DNA from: Strongylocentrotus droebachiensis
Taxonomy: Eukaryota; Echinodermata; Echinoidea; Camarodonta; Strongylocentrotidae
Direction of reading: 5' to 3'
NCBI GenBank assembly: GCA_035222895.1
Contig: JAVYIG010005385.1
Coordinates: 1 to 64,000, forward strand
Length of the DNA: 64,000 bases
How positions within the stretch are numbered: the stretch's first letter is position 1; each line of letters starts with the position of its first letter. Under the pieces are notes generated by a model that saw only the letters and a program-made list of their open reading frames with translations, searched no databases and was not told the DNA's origin. The position numbers and the translations under genes were made by a program. Below are positions 45,968 to 57,112 of this stretch, piece after piece.

Positions 45968-47568
45968 GTCAGGCTGGTGATCACATACCGTCAATGACAG
46001 AGGAGGAAATCCAACGGGTTGCTGAAGAGCTCAAACGCTATTATACAATTTATCTATGTCAAATTCAGGCTAATCCACTGAACAGCGAGCTTCAACTTGA
46101 ATTTGACCGAATCTTCACCAATCTAACGTTGATGGAAGAAGACAAAGGTACAACGCGCAAGATACCGCTTCTCTACGACGACCTCCTCAGGACGAAAGTC
46201 AACGGAATCTATGCCAAACGCTTGTTGGTGGAAGGTGAAGGTGGTGTGGGGAAGACCACTTTCTGCGCCAAGATCGCTTGGGACTGGATCCACGGAAAAG
46301 GTTACCAAGATTTCAAACTGGTTCTTCTCATCCTTCTTCGCGAGGCAAAGGAAAAGACTGTTGGAGAGATAGTAAAGACGTATCTTTCTGACAACAATCC
46401 GGTCACAGCCAAGCAGCTAGACAAGCACATCCTCTCAAATCCGGATGGTGATGTCTTTCTTGTCCTGGACGGCCTAGATGAGTCTACTGTCGATCTTAAC
46501 AGCATTCAGCAAGTTGCCCTGATCACTTCCAATCGTCTGTTCAATTCAGGGACAGTACTAATCACATCGCGACAATGGAGGTCAGATGAGGTTAGGAAGA
46601 ATGCCAATCTCAGAAAGGTGTTTGCTTTCATTGCTGTGGAAGGTTTCTCTGCTGAAAACCTCTCTTCCTACATCACCAAGTACTTTCATCCAGACACAGC
46701 TTCCTCTGAAGATCTGAACCGATTCATATCGAACAACGATGTGATCAGAGAGAACATGGCCCCCTACCCCATATACACAGCCATGCTATGCATCATGTGG
46801 AAAGAGTTTGATGGAAAGCGCCGAGAGGCAATGTCCAAGCTGCAAACATTTTCACAGCTCTTCAATGAGATGATTGACTTTTTGGTTGATCATTACCTAT
46901 CGAAGCACATTCAATCATGTATTGTTGAAGGCATATTGAGGGAGAATCGTTCAGATATTCGTCATCATCTGCTTCAAATTGGCCACATTGCCTTCAAGGG
47001 ACTTCTTGAGAGACGGTTAGTATTCACGGAAGAAGAGTTTCATAGTTATCCAGAGTCCATCGATGTAGGTTGTAAAGTTGGTGTGCTCACCAGAGAAAAG
47101 AAAGTTCTTCCAAGAAAAGACAGAAGAACTAATCCAAATACAGTAGTTCAATCGGTGCATTTCCCTCATAAGCTCTTCCAGGAATATCTATCAGGAATGT
47201 ATCTTGCATCTCTTTACAACTCACGCCGTAATGAGTATGTCAAGTTGATAGTGAATATCATACAGAAAGCAGGGGAATACCGGTACCTACTGTACTTTAC
47301 ATCGGCCCAGCAGAAGGAGGTCGGATCGGATATCGTATCTCGTCTCACAGCAAGGAAAAGAGAGCGTAGCTATTATAACAGTATTGATGAGGATGACTTC
47401 ATCGTTGACGTAGCATACGAGAGCCAAGACCAAGCAGTGGCCAAAGCAGTGGCCAAATCAGTGGCGGATCGTCTCTCCTCTGATTCTAGCAAGACGCTGA
47501 AGATCACCAAGAAGATGCAGGCACACACAGTATCAGGGCATATCTTTATCATGAATCATCGTGAAGTG
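45968..47568 (+). CDS. NLR gene, NACHT NTPase exon
   Basis: The exon enters at phase 1 (spliced glycine, then QAGDHIPSMTEEE) and ends at phase 0 at donor GTAAGG (47569). Counted from the internal Met at 45994, the Walker A P-loop is GEGGVGKTT (81-89). Walker B is VFLVLDGLDES (154-164), with the extended acidic motif typical of NACHT proteins. A sensor-like TVLITSRQWRSDEV lies at 187-200, followed by helical NACHT-associated sequence with SVHFPHKLFQEYLSGMYLAS near 390. The whole domain sits in one large exon, as in many echinoderm and vertebrate NLRs. The domain binds and hydrolyses ATP or GTP and drives oligomerisation of the receptor in the cytosol. Read-through past 47568 adds about 42 non-homologous residues, which I regard as intron. 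Confidence 0.94.
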
Positions 47569-48612
47569 GTAAGGAAAGTAACGTCGAATTGTTGCAACGT
47601 ATTCATTTTTCAATGCTGTAGGATCTCTGTGAATGATACAGCTTCTTTTTTATTTAAATTTCATTCTCTCAGACTTAGGATAACGTCGTTTGGTTAGATA
47701 TACCCTGTATACTAACGATGCGCAACGCATTCTGTAAAAACTTCTCTTCACCTAAAAAAGAAGTTGGATAGAATCAATTTTCTATGATCATGATGCATGT
47801 CTAAATCCACTTCTATGGATCTAGTGTGGGTGCAACTCTGATTATTATTTTTGATCTGAAAATTGCAATGTATGCTTTTTTTAAATTTTTTTTTTACTAT
47901 TATTATCTACAAGAGTTAATGAGTATTAGGACTTAAGTCTGTTAATAGGAGTTGTGATTTATTGTTATTGTAGCGCAACCGATCTTGCGAGTATTTGCAA
48001 TGAAATCTTGGTTAATAATATAACACTTTTAATATCACGAATTCCAATGGGATTTGCACGTGCATTCTGTTCAAAGCAGTATGATCAAACGCTAACTTGA
48101 AATATGATGAGATATCGTACAGAACCCAGAAAAGTTTACATTTGGTAGGATCAGAATAACGTCGGTTGGGTGACAAAACCTCGTATCTCAAAAATCATGA
48201 ATTTTCAGGAGAGCCCAAAAACCTTTCCTGTCTCAACAGATTTAGCGCTGTGACACCGTCCTTTGTTTGGAATTTGTGAACAAACCGAGACAGGAGGCGT
48301 TCCATGGATTTATCAGGCGGTGTCGTAGGCCATTAGGTACAAAATTATGCAAAAAATTGAGATACGAGGTTTTGTCACCCCACCGACGATAATTCCTTTC
48401 AAATGCAAAATGTTATTATAAAGTTATCTAATTGTTCTTCGTGAAATATAGATTTTTGAAAACAGAAAGAAGAAAAAAAACGGAAAATGGAAGGAAAAAA
48501 ACATATAAACAAATCAGTATCAATTAAGGTGATTAATAAGGATAATATGGTACAATTTGTGTGATTTATGTTTCTAGCCTCACAATATTATTTGTGTTTA
48601 TATACATTGTAG
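47569..48612 (+). other. NLR intron between NACHT and the first LRR exon
   Basis: An AT-rich intron from GTAAGG to ATTGTAG containing the MITE at 48160-48388. No other feature is visible. Confidence 0.75.
48160..48388. mobile_element. 229-bp inverted-repeat MITE in the NLR intron
   Basis: The left end CGTCGGTTGGGTGACAAAAC and right end GTTTTGTCACCCCACCGACG form a terminal inverted repeat of about 30 bases with one mismatch (inner CTCGTATCTC/GAGATACGAG). ATAA lies directly outside both ends (48156-48159 and 48389-48392), a probable four-base target duplication. No coding capacity. Confidence 0.78.
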
Positions 48613-48774
48613 GATCACCTGATAATTGAGAAGCCATGTGGACGGACGGCTTCAGAAGACCTGGCTGAACTCATGTGCTCATCACGAACATTGAGATCTG
48701 TGACGATCGCTACTACTACTACTATGCATGATGTCTTTTACTCGGTGCTTGCGAATAAAGCAGCCGACTCCAAG
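48613..48774 (+). CDS. NLR gene, first LRR-type exon
   Basis: The exon is 162 bp (54 codons), phase 0-0, acceptor ATACATTGTAG, donor GTCCGT. It reads DHLIIEKPCGRTASEDLAEL, then MCSSRTLRSVTIATTTT and VFYSVLANKAADSK. Length, phase and ending (.A..AADSK versus .MASSAK) match the LRR exons further down: L-x-I at the start, an (A/D)L..(F/L)(I/M) helix, then LR.(V/L)T(I/L) and a final helix. It is the most diverged member and probably the oldest copy. Confidence 0.8.
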
Positions 48775-49157
48775 GTCCGTATACATCTGTGTATTATCTA
48801 CGTTCTGGTATATTTGGTACATCTTTCTTTTAAAAGAAATGGATGCCATATTCAGTCAGGATAATAGTTTTTCTGGTGTCATAAGATTAAATTAGATTAG
48901 TAGAATACTCGAAAATAGAGGTGTTTTTTTTAGATAAATAAATTTCAATTTCAGGCGACTTTACGTTATTCAAGTACACAACAAAGAAAAATATTCTATT
49001 AAACTATTTGTAGAGTACTTATGTTTAAGCTAATGGGTTTCCACCAAAAAAGAAATCTTCATCTTTGCTCGCTCTTATCATGATGAACCAATTTGTCCCT
49101 AGTACACTGCTGGTCATAATGGTGGAATAATTATTTTTACCCCAATTTGTGGAATGA

Positions 49158-49973
49158 TTTTGACAATTAGTTATTCCTGATAGATCTAGATAATAGTATA
49201 CACTCTCAGATTTTATTGAATAATAATTTGTTAGTGTTTGTTTTGCGAGACTGCTAAAGCATGTGTGTGCTACTATGCTTATCAACTAGGGGACCTACGT
49301 TCTGAAGTCATAATTGACAGTAATGAGGATTAATGCCTCATAAAAGGGCACTTATATAGCACATCGACACGATGTTGATCCTGGGGGCTCACAGTAACGA
49401 GGCCATTGCTTAGCTATTGAAACATGACTATACGCAGCGGGGGCTAAGGTACATCTTCGCCCCCACAAATGCAACAAAACAAAGAAAACGCAATAACCTA
49501 TCAATAATTCATTGCATTTTGCCCCGATCCCCAAAATAAAAAATCTTCTATGTGGGCATGCCTTGAACCATAATGCATTGCCCTACAGAGGATTTTTTTC
49601 TCGTTGGGGACCGGGGGGAAATGCAATGAATTATTGATAATTTATAGCATTTTCTTTGTTTTTTGTATTTGTTGGGGCGGCGAAGAAACCTAGCCCCCGC
49701 TGCGTACAGTCATGATTCAGTGGCTAAGTAAAGGCCTCGTCACTGTGAGGTCCCAGAAAAAAAACCGTGTCGATCAGCTATATAAGAGCCCTTTTGTGAG
49801 GCATTAATCCTCATGACTCTCAGTTATGACTTAAGGACGTAGGACCCTGATTAGCATAGTAGCACACACATGCTTTAGCAGTCACGCAAAACAAACACTC
49901 GCAAATTTGTATTCAATAAACTCTGAGAATCTATACTATAATTTAGATCTATTAGGAATAAATTATTGTCATG
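49158..49973. mobile_element. Diverged foldback repeat in the NLR intron
   Basis: The left arm (from about 49158, with TTAGTTATTCCTGATAGATC) is the diverged reverse complement of the right arm (ending about 49973, with GATCTATTAGGAATAAATTA). Arms of about 390-400 bases meet near 49560 (ATGAATTATTGATA/TATCAATAATTCAT either side). Landmark pairs include AGCATGTGTGTGCTACTATG/CATAGTAGCACACACATGCT. No open frame; no clear target duplication. Confidence 0.8.
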
Positions 49974-51008
49974 AGGAGTTAATTTTTCTTTATCTTCATA
50001 TATTATCGATTTAATGTTTTTACTTTTATTATTATTTTTACTATTTGACGTATCGTATTTCCAATTTCTCTCATTGATGTGGAACGAGTCATTTCCTTAC
50101 AAAAGGTGATCAAATAGTCTCGTTTTGCTTGTCTTTTGATATTTCGTGCTAGCTTTGTTTTCCAAGTATTCTTCTACGTATTCTTCAGTTTTTCTTTTCT
50201 CTGCAAAATATCTTTAATGATTGCTTCTTTTATAATAGGTAAACATTCCTTGTTTCAACAAAAAACAGGAATTTGTCTTTGTTTCGATTTCGCCTTTTCA
50301 AGACATATCATTGTGTTATTCAAATTTTCTACGAAATATAAATTACGCTTCTTCTACATTGTGATCGTCTATAAAATTATTTATATAGGATTTTTTTCCC
50401 CAATTAATATTAGCAAGTCACCTTTTTATATATATTACAATATAGGAAAATCACTTCCTTAAGTGGTAAATTCTACATTCCAAGATATCTCATGTGAAAG
50501 ATTTTGTAGATGAAAAGCATGAAACTTATCAAGATGTAAAGTTTAAAAAACATGTTCAAGTCGAGTAATGTCAGCAATTGTTTATCCAACATAATGCTAC
50601 AATTATATCAGATTCGGATTTTGGACACTCAATATGTGGACCCCCCCCCCCCCCTATGGAAGTGCTGATGGAGTGACGGCTATTATATTAAGAATTGCTC
50701 ATGATACAAAATATATGAATTTAAAACCTACACAATGAAAATTCGAATCATTTCATTCCCGTTGTTGTGATTGTGTTTTCCATCGGAAACTGCCAAATAT
50801 TCTGAGTCTATTTTCACACATTTGTGTTACGTTATTATGAAACAAAAATGTTCAAAGTAATATCTCTAGCAAATAGATTGCATATGTAACGTATTGCTTT
50901 TGTAAGTGAATGAGGTTGGCGACTGTATCATCATGTAATGTTAGATATACTTCAGTATATTAATGTCAGCAATTGTTTATTTAGCATCAAGTCGTAATAT
51001 TACAACAG

Positions 51009-51085
51009 ATTGAGACTCTGGACATCTCCTCTGATTATCTCCGTGAACGTCCCAATGCATCACGTGACCTAGCTCAGTTCATCTG
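51009..51085 (+). pseudogene. Truncated LRR exon, ends in a stop
   Basis: The acceptor and first 25 codons are intact (IETLDISSDYLRERPNASRD, then LAQFI). The sequence then jumps to intron sequence (AAGTGTACCC) that normally lies about 65 bases downstream of the exon donor, and the frame meets TGA at once. The second half of the exon and the donor are deleted, so including it would end the protein. It is presumably skipped. Confidence 0.85.
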
Positions 51086-51965
51086 AAGTGTACCCTTTTC
51101 TAAATTGTCAAACGCAAGTGTACGAATCCACTCTCCCATTTAGTATACCATTGATAGGAAGCAGGTAGGAAAAGTTAAATGTTTATGGACGTGGAAGTGA
51201 GAAGTGAACTTTCTGCCATAATACAAAAACAGACTGAAGATTTTGACATGGATGTTGATTAATATATTATATATCATATCTTTAATTCCATTTGACAATT
51301 CGGAATGCTACAGGAGTTCTGATGGAGAGACGTCCATTGTAATTGTGAATGTTGATGTTATTGTATGTAAGATTATATCTTCAAAGAACTATTTCAATCA
51401 AATTTCAGAATAAAGTTTTCCTTTGTAAATGAATGAGGATGGCAACTGTATCAAGTTGTAAAGTTCGGAAATATGTTCAAGGCGTGTAATGTCAGCAATT
51501 GATTTTTAAACGTAATATTACAACTATGCCTATATCAGATTAGGACTTTGGACACTCAATATGTAGATTCCCCCCCCCCCCCCCTATGGAAGTGCTGATG
51601 GAGTGACGGCTTTTTTTTAAAGAATTGCTGATGATAATAAATATATTAATCTATAATAATAATACTAATATATAAATTCAAAACCTACAAAATGAAAAAT
51701 CGAATCTCTTCGTTTCTTTTGTTACGATTGTGTTTTCCATCGGAAACTGCCAAATATTCTGAGTCTATTTTCACACATTTGTGCTACGTTATTATGAAAT
51801 AAAGATGTTCAAAGTAATATCTCTAGCAAATAGATTGTAAATGTAACGTATTGCTTTTGTAAGTGAGTGAGGGTGGCGACTGTATCATCATGTAATGTTA
51901 GATATAATACATTATAGTAATGTCAGCCATTGTTTATCTAACATGATGTCGTACTATTACAACAG

Positions 51966-52133
51966 ATTGAGACTCTGGACATCTCCTCTGATTATCTCCG
52001 TGAACGTCCCAATGCATCACGTGACCTAGCTCAGTTCATCTGTAAGTTGCCTCATCTGAAGAACCTGACATTCTGGGGTTCCTGTCACGATGACTTCTAC
52101 TCAACGTCATCGGTGATGGCATCGTCTGCAAAG
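51966..52133 (+). CDS. NLR LRR exon 2
   Basis: 168 bp (56 codons), phase 0-0, acceptor TACAACAG, donor GTATTG. It reads IETLDISSDYLRERPNASRD, LAQFICKLPHLKNLTFWGSC and HDDFYSTSSVMASSAK. LxxLxLxx repeats (IETLDIS.., LKNLTF...) alternate with helices (ASRDLAQFICK, VMASSAK) as in ribonuclease-inhibitor-type leucine-rich repeats of NLR proteins. The LRR region is the likely ligand-sensing or autoinhibitory part. Confidence 0.9.
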
Positions 52134-53209
52134 GTATTGATTCGCTCATAATCTTAAGGACTAAAAAAATCACTACATATTTGTTATACTGGAAGTGAAC
52201 TCTTTTCTATATAGTCACACGGAAGTGGACATTTTTACTTTCGCGATTGGTACACCGTTAAGAGAAAACACGTAGGAAAATTGAACATCTGTCATAATAC
52301 AAAAACACACTGAAGATTTTAACAATAATGGTAAACAATATATTATATACCACTTTTTTTAATTCCATATGACAATTAGGAATGCTACGAGAATGCTGAT
52401 GGAGAGGCGTCCATTGAAATAGTGAATGATGATAAGTCTAAATATTTTCATTTAAAAACCTACAAAAAGGAACAATCTAATCTCTTCGTCTTTTCTACCC
52501 CTTTGGAAACCGCAAAGTGGCACATGTTGTTTTCACACTTTTATGTTATGGAAAATTGCTTTGGTAATCAATTGTTAGAATGACGTTTTGCTTTGTGAAT
52601 GAATGAGGATGGCAACTGTTTCAAGATGTAAAGTGTAAAAATATGTTCAGGTCGTGTAATGTCAGCAATTGTTAATCAAAAATAATGTTACAATTATATC
52701 AGACTGGGACTTTGGACAATCAATATGTGGACCCCCCCCCCCCCCCCCAATCTATGGAAGTGCTGGTGGGATGATGTTCCATGCTTTTTCAGAAATGAAG
52801 AAAAAATTTAGAAATTCCAAAAATAAATTTGTTGATGACGTTACACTTCACCACTCTATAGAAGTGCTGATTAGAGTAACGGCTATTTTAATTAAGAATT
52901 TCTGATGATAATGGATATATGAATTCAAAATCTACCAAATAAAAATCGAATTTTTTCGTTCCAGTTGTTGTGATTGTGTTTTCCATCGGAAACTGGCAAA
53001 TGTTCTGAATCTATTTTGCACATATTTGTGTTACGTTATCAAGAAATATAATTGCAAAAGTAATATCTCTATCAATAGATTGTAAGAGTAAGGTATTGCT
53101 TTTTAAGTGAATGAGGGTGGCGACTGTATCATCATGTAATAATAGATACAATACAGCATAGTAATGTCAGCAATTGTTTATCTAACATGATGTCGTACTA
53201 TTACAACAG

Positions 53210-53389
53210 ATTGAGACTCTGGACATCTCCTCTGATGATCTCCGTGAACGTCCCAATGCATCGCGTGATCTCGCTCAGTTCATATGTAAGATGCCTCATC
53301 TGAAGAACCTGACACTCAATAGGGAGTACGAGGTCTTTCTTCACGATGACTTCTACTTAACATTATCGTCGATGGCATCATCAGCAAAG
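53210..53389 (+). CDS. NLR LRR exon 3
   Basis: 180 bp (60 codons), phase 0-0, acceptor TACAACAG, donor GTATGG. It begins IETLDISSDDLRERP and has LKNLTLNREYEVFLHDD, four residues longer than exon 2 in the loop before the last helix. It is one of four almost identical exons (3-6). Confidence 0.92.
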
Positions 53390-53621
53390 GTATGGGTTCG
53401 GTGATACATTTTAGGACTCTAAGAAAATTACTACATATTTGTTATACTTAAAGTGTACCCTTTCCTATATTGTCAAACGCAAGTGTACGATTTTACTCTC
53501 GTAATTGTTAAGATGAAGCAGGTAGGAAAAGTTAAATGTTCATGGACGTGGATACGAAAAGTGAACTTTCTGTCATAATACAAAAACAGTCTGAAGATTT
53601 CAACAATGCTGGTGACTAATA

Positions 53622-53805
53622 TATTATTATTATTATTATTATTATTTATTCGACCATAAAAACACATTCAGCATGTACAGTGTATATAGGTGTATACAGA
53701 GTGAAATAGGAAAAATACAAAGTAAGATAAAGAAGGAATAGCATGTGGGTCAGGGTGCACAAAAGCGAAATTCTTCCCTGTTGCCCGGGGGCATGTGCAC
53801 ATATT
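53622..53805. mobile_element. Short LINE 3'-end insertion present in one array unit only
   Basis: Between AATATATTA and ACATATTCTTAATTCC, which are nearly adjacent in units 4-6, this unit has about 170 extra bases. They comprise an ATT run, TTTATTCGACCATAAAAACA and GAAATTCTTCCCTGTTGCCC. Read on the minus strand the composition resembles the 3' UTR and short 3' repeat of a CR1/L2-type LINE. The other units lack it. Confidence 0.65.
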
Positions 53806-54564
53806 CTTAATTCCATATGATAATTCGAAATGCTACGGGAATGCTGATGGAGAGACGTCCATTTAAATTGTGAATGCCAATGAGACTAAATTATTTCAAT
53901 TTAAAAACCTTCAAAAATGAAAAGTCGAATCCCTTCGTCTCTTCTATCCCTTTGGAAACCGCAAAGTTTTCCATATTTTTGTTTTACACTTTTATGTTAT
54001 GTAAAAAAAGATTTTCAAAGTACTATTTCCAACTTGAATTTCAGAATAACGTTTCCAATTATAAATGAATGAGGATGGCAACTGTATCAAGATGTAAAAT
54101 GTAAAAACATGTTCAAGTAATGGCAGCAATTTTTTATCCAACATAAATGCTACAACATCAGATTAGGACTTTGGACACTCAGTATGTGGACCCCCCCCCC
54201 CCCCCTATGGAAGTGCTAATGGAGTGACGGCTATTTTAATTAAGAATCGCCGATGATAAAAGAAATATATGAATTCAAAACCTACACACAAAAAAAAATC
54301 TAATCATTTCTTTCCCGTTGTTGCGATTACGTTTCCCATCGGAAACTGCCAAATGTTCCGAGTCTATTTTTCACACATTTGTGTTACGTTATTATGGAAA
54401 ATGATTTTCAAGGTAATATCTCTATCAAATAAATTGTAAGAGTAACGTATTTCTTTTGTACGTGAATGAGGTTGGCGACTGTATCATCATGTAATAATAG
54501 ATACAATACAGTATAGTAATGTCAGCAATTGTTTATCTAACATGATGTCGTACTATTACAACAG

Positions 54565-54744
54565 ATTGAGACTCTGGACATCCCCTCTGATGATCTCCGT
54601 GAACGTCCCAATGCATCGCGTGATCTCGCTCAGTTCATCTGTAAGATGCCTCATCTGAAGAACCTGACACTCAATAGGGAGTACGAGGTCTTTCTTCACG
54701 ATGACTTCTACTTAACATTATCGTCGATGGCATCATCAGCAAAG
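54565..54744 (+). CDS. NLR LRR exon 4
   Basis: 60 codons, phase 0-0, acceptor TACAACAG, donor GTATGG. It differs from exon 3 by one residue in the first strand region (IPSDD in place of ISSDD) and has an otherwise identical protein sequence. The intron that follows is nearly identical to those of units 3 and 5. Confidence 0.92.
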
Positions 54745-55750
54745 GTATGGATTCGGTGATACATTTTAGGACTCTAAGAAAATTACTACATATTTGTTAT
54801 ACTTAAAGTGTACCCTTTCCTATATTGTCAAACGCAAGTGTACGATTTTACTCTCGTAATTGTTAAGATGAAGCAGGTAGGAAAAGTTAAATGTTCATGG
54901 ACGTGGATACGAAAAGTGAACTTTCTGTCATAATACAAAAACAGTCTGAAGATTTCAACAATGCTGGTGACTAATATATTATATAACATATTCTTAATTC
55001 CATATGATAATTCGAAATGCTACGGGAATGCTGATGGAGAGACGTCCATTTAAATTGTGAATGCCAATGAGACTAAATTATTTCAATTTAAAAACCTTCA
55101 AAAATGAAAAGTCGAATCCCTTCGTCTCTTCTATCCCTTTGGAAACCGCAAAATTTTCCATATTTTTGTTTTACACTTTTATGTTATGTAAAAAAAGATT
55201 TTCAAAGTACTATTTCCAACTTGAATTTCAGAATAACGTTTCCAATTATAAATGAATGAGGATGGCAACTGTATCAAGATGTAAAATGTAAAAACATGTT
55301 CAAGTAATGGCAGCAATTTTTTATCCAACATAAATGCTACAACATCAGATTAGGACTTTGGACACTCAGTATGTGGACCCCCCCCCCCCCCTATGGAAGT
55401 GCTAATGGAGTGACGGCTATTTTAATTAAGAATCGCCGATGATAAAAGAAATATATGAATTCAAAACCTACACACAAAAAAAAATCTAATCATTTCTTTC
55501 CCGTTGTTGCGATTACGTTTCCCATCGGAAACTGCCAAATGTTCCGAGTCTATTTTTCACACATTTGTGTTACGTTATTATGGAAAATGATTTTCAAGGT
55601 AATATCTCTATCAAATAAATTGTAAGAGTAACGTATTTCTTTTGTACGTGAATGAGGTTGGCGACTGTATCATCATGTAATAATAGATACAATACAGTAT
55701 AGTAATGTCAGCAATTGTTTATCTAACATGATGTCGTACTATTACAACAG

Positions 55751-55930
55751 ATTGAGACTCTGGACATCCCCTATGATGATCTCCGTGAACGTCCCAATGC
55801 ATCGCGTGATCTCGCTCAGTTCATCTGTAAGATGCCTCATCTGAAGAACCTGACACTCAATAGGGAGTACGAGGTCTTTCTTCACGATGACTTCTACTTA
55901 ACATTATCGTCGATGGCATCATCAGCAAAG
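55751..55930 (+). CDS. NLR LRR exon 5
   Basis: 60 codons, phase 0-0. It differs from exon 4 at one residue (IPYDD in place of IPSDD). Same splice sites as exon 4. Confidence 0.92.
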
Positions 55931-56932
55931 GTATGGATTCGGTGATACATTTTAGGACTCTAAGAAAATTACTACATATTTGTTATACTTAAAGTGTACC
56001 CTTTCCTATATTGTCAAACGCAAGTGTACGATTTTACTCTCGTAATTGTTAAGATGAAGCAGGTAGGAAAAGTTAAATGTTCATGGACGTGGATACGAAA
56101 AGTGAACTTTCTGTCATAATACAAAAACAGTCTGAAGATTTCAACAATGCTGGTGACTAATATATTATATAACATATTCTTAATTCCATATGATAATTCG
56201 AAATGCTACGGGAATGCTGATGGAGAGACGTCCATTTAAATTGTGAATGCCAATGAGACTAAATTATTTCAATTTAAAAACCTTCAAAAATGAAAAGTCG
56301 AATCCCTTCGTCTCTTCTATCCCTTTGGAAACCGCAAAGTTTTCCATATTTTTGTTTTACACCTTTATGTTATGTAAACAAAGATTTTCAAAGTACTATT
56401 TCCGACTTGAATTTCAGAATAACGTTTCCAATTATAAATGAATGAGGATGGCAACTGTATCAAGATGTAAAATGTAAAAACATGTTCAAGTAATGGCAGC
56501 AATTTTTTATCCAACATAAATGCTACAACATCAGATTGGGACTTTGGACACTCAGTATGTGGACCCCCCCCCCCCCTATGGAAGTGCTAATGGAGTGACG
56601 GCTATTTTAATTAAGAATCGCCGATGATAAAAGAAATATATGAATTCAAAACCTACACAAAAAAAAAATCTAATCATTTCTTTCCCGTTGTTGCGATTAC
56701 GTTTCCCATCGGAAACTGGCAAATGTTCTGAATCTATTTTTCACATATTTGTGTTACGTTATCAAGAAATATAATTGCAAAAGTAATATCTCTATCAAAA
56801 GATTGTAAGAGTAAGGTATTGCTTTTTAAGTGAATGAGGGTGGCGACTGTATCATCATGTAATAATATATACAATACAGTATAGTAATGTCAGCAATTGT
56901 TTATCTAACATGATGTCGTACTATTACAACAG

Positions 56933-57112
56933 ATTGAGACTCTGGACATCCCCTCTGATGATCTCCGTGAACGTCCCAATGCATCGCGTGATCTCGCTCA
57001 GTTCATCTGTAAGATGCCTCATCTGAAGAACCTGACACTCAATAGGGAGTACGAGGTCTTTCTTCACGATTACTTCTTCTCAACATTATCGTCGATGGCA
57101 TCATCAGCAAAG
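56933..57112 (+). CDS. NLR LRR exon 6
   Basis: 60 codons, phase 0-0. The first part matches exon 4, but the loop reads FLHDYFFSTLSSMASSAK rather than FLHDDFYLTLSSMASSAK. The changes cluster in the LRR loop and helix, which face solvent. Confidence 0.92.

Larger units (their letters stand above)
48775..51965 (+). other. NLR intron with foldback element and decayed LRR units
   Basis: If the broken exon at 51009 is skipped, this is one 3.2-kb intron. It contains a foldback repeat (49158-49973), a T-rich stretch (50130-50460), the first recognisable array sequence from about 50530 with decayed exon starts at 50612 and 51539 and their poly-C tracts, and the truncated exon at 51009. Confidence 0.65.

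Noticed and set aside
47569-47697. Extension of the NACHT frame by 42 residues
   Set aside because: A good donor (GTG followed by GTAAGG) precedes it, the residues show no LRR pattern, and the next exon is in phase with the donor.
50136-50462. 108-codon phenylalanine-rich plus frame
   Set aside because: A T-rich intron stretch gives hydrophobic codons by composition. No acceptor, donor or family pattern supports it.
53874-56441. Three identical 64-codon open frames (53874, 55061, 56247)
   Set aside because: These are intron sequence repeated with each array unit. They have no homology to the LRR exons and no coding constraint.
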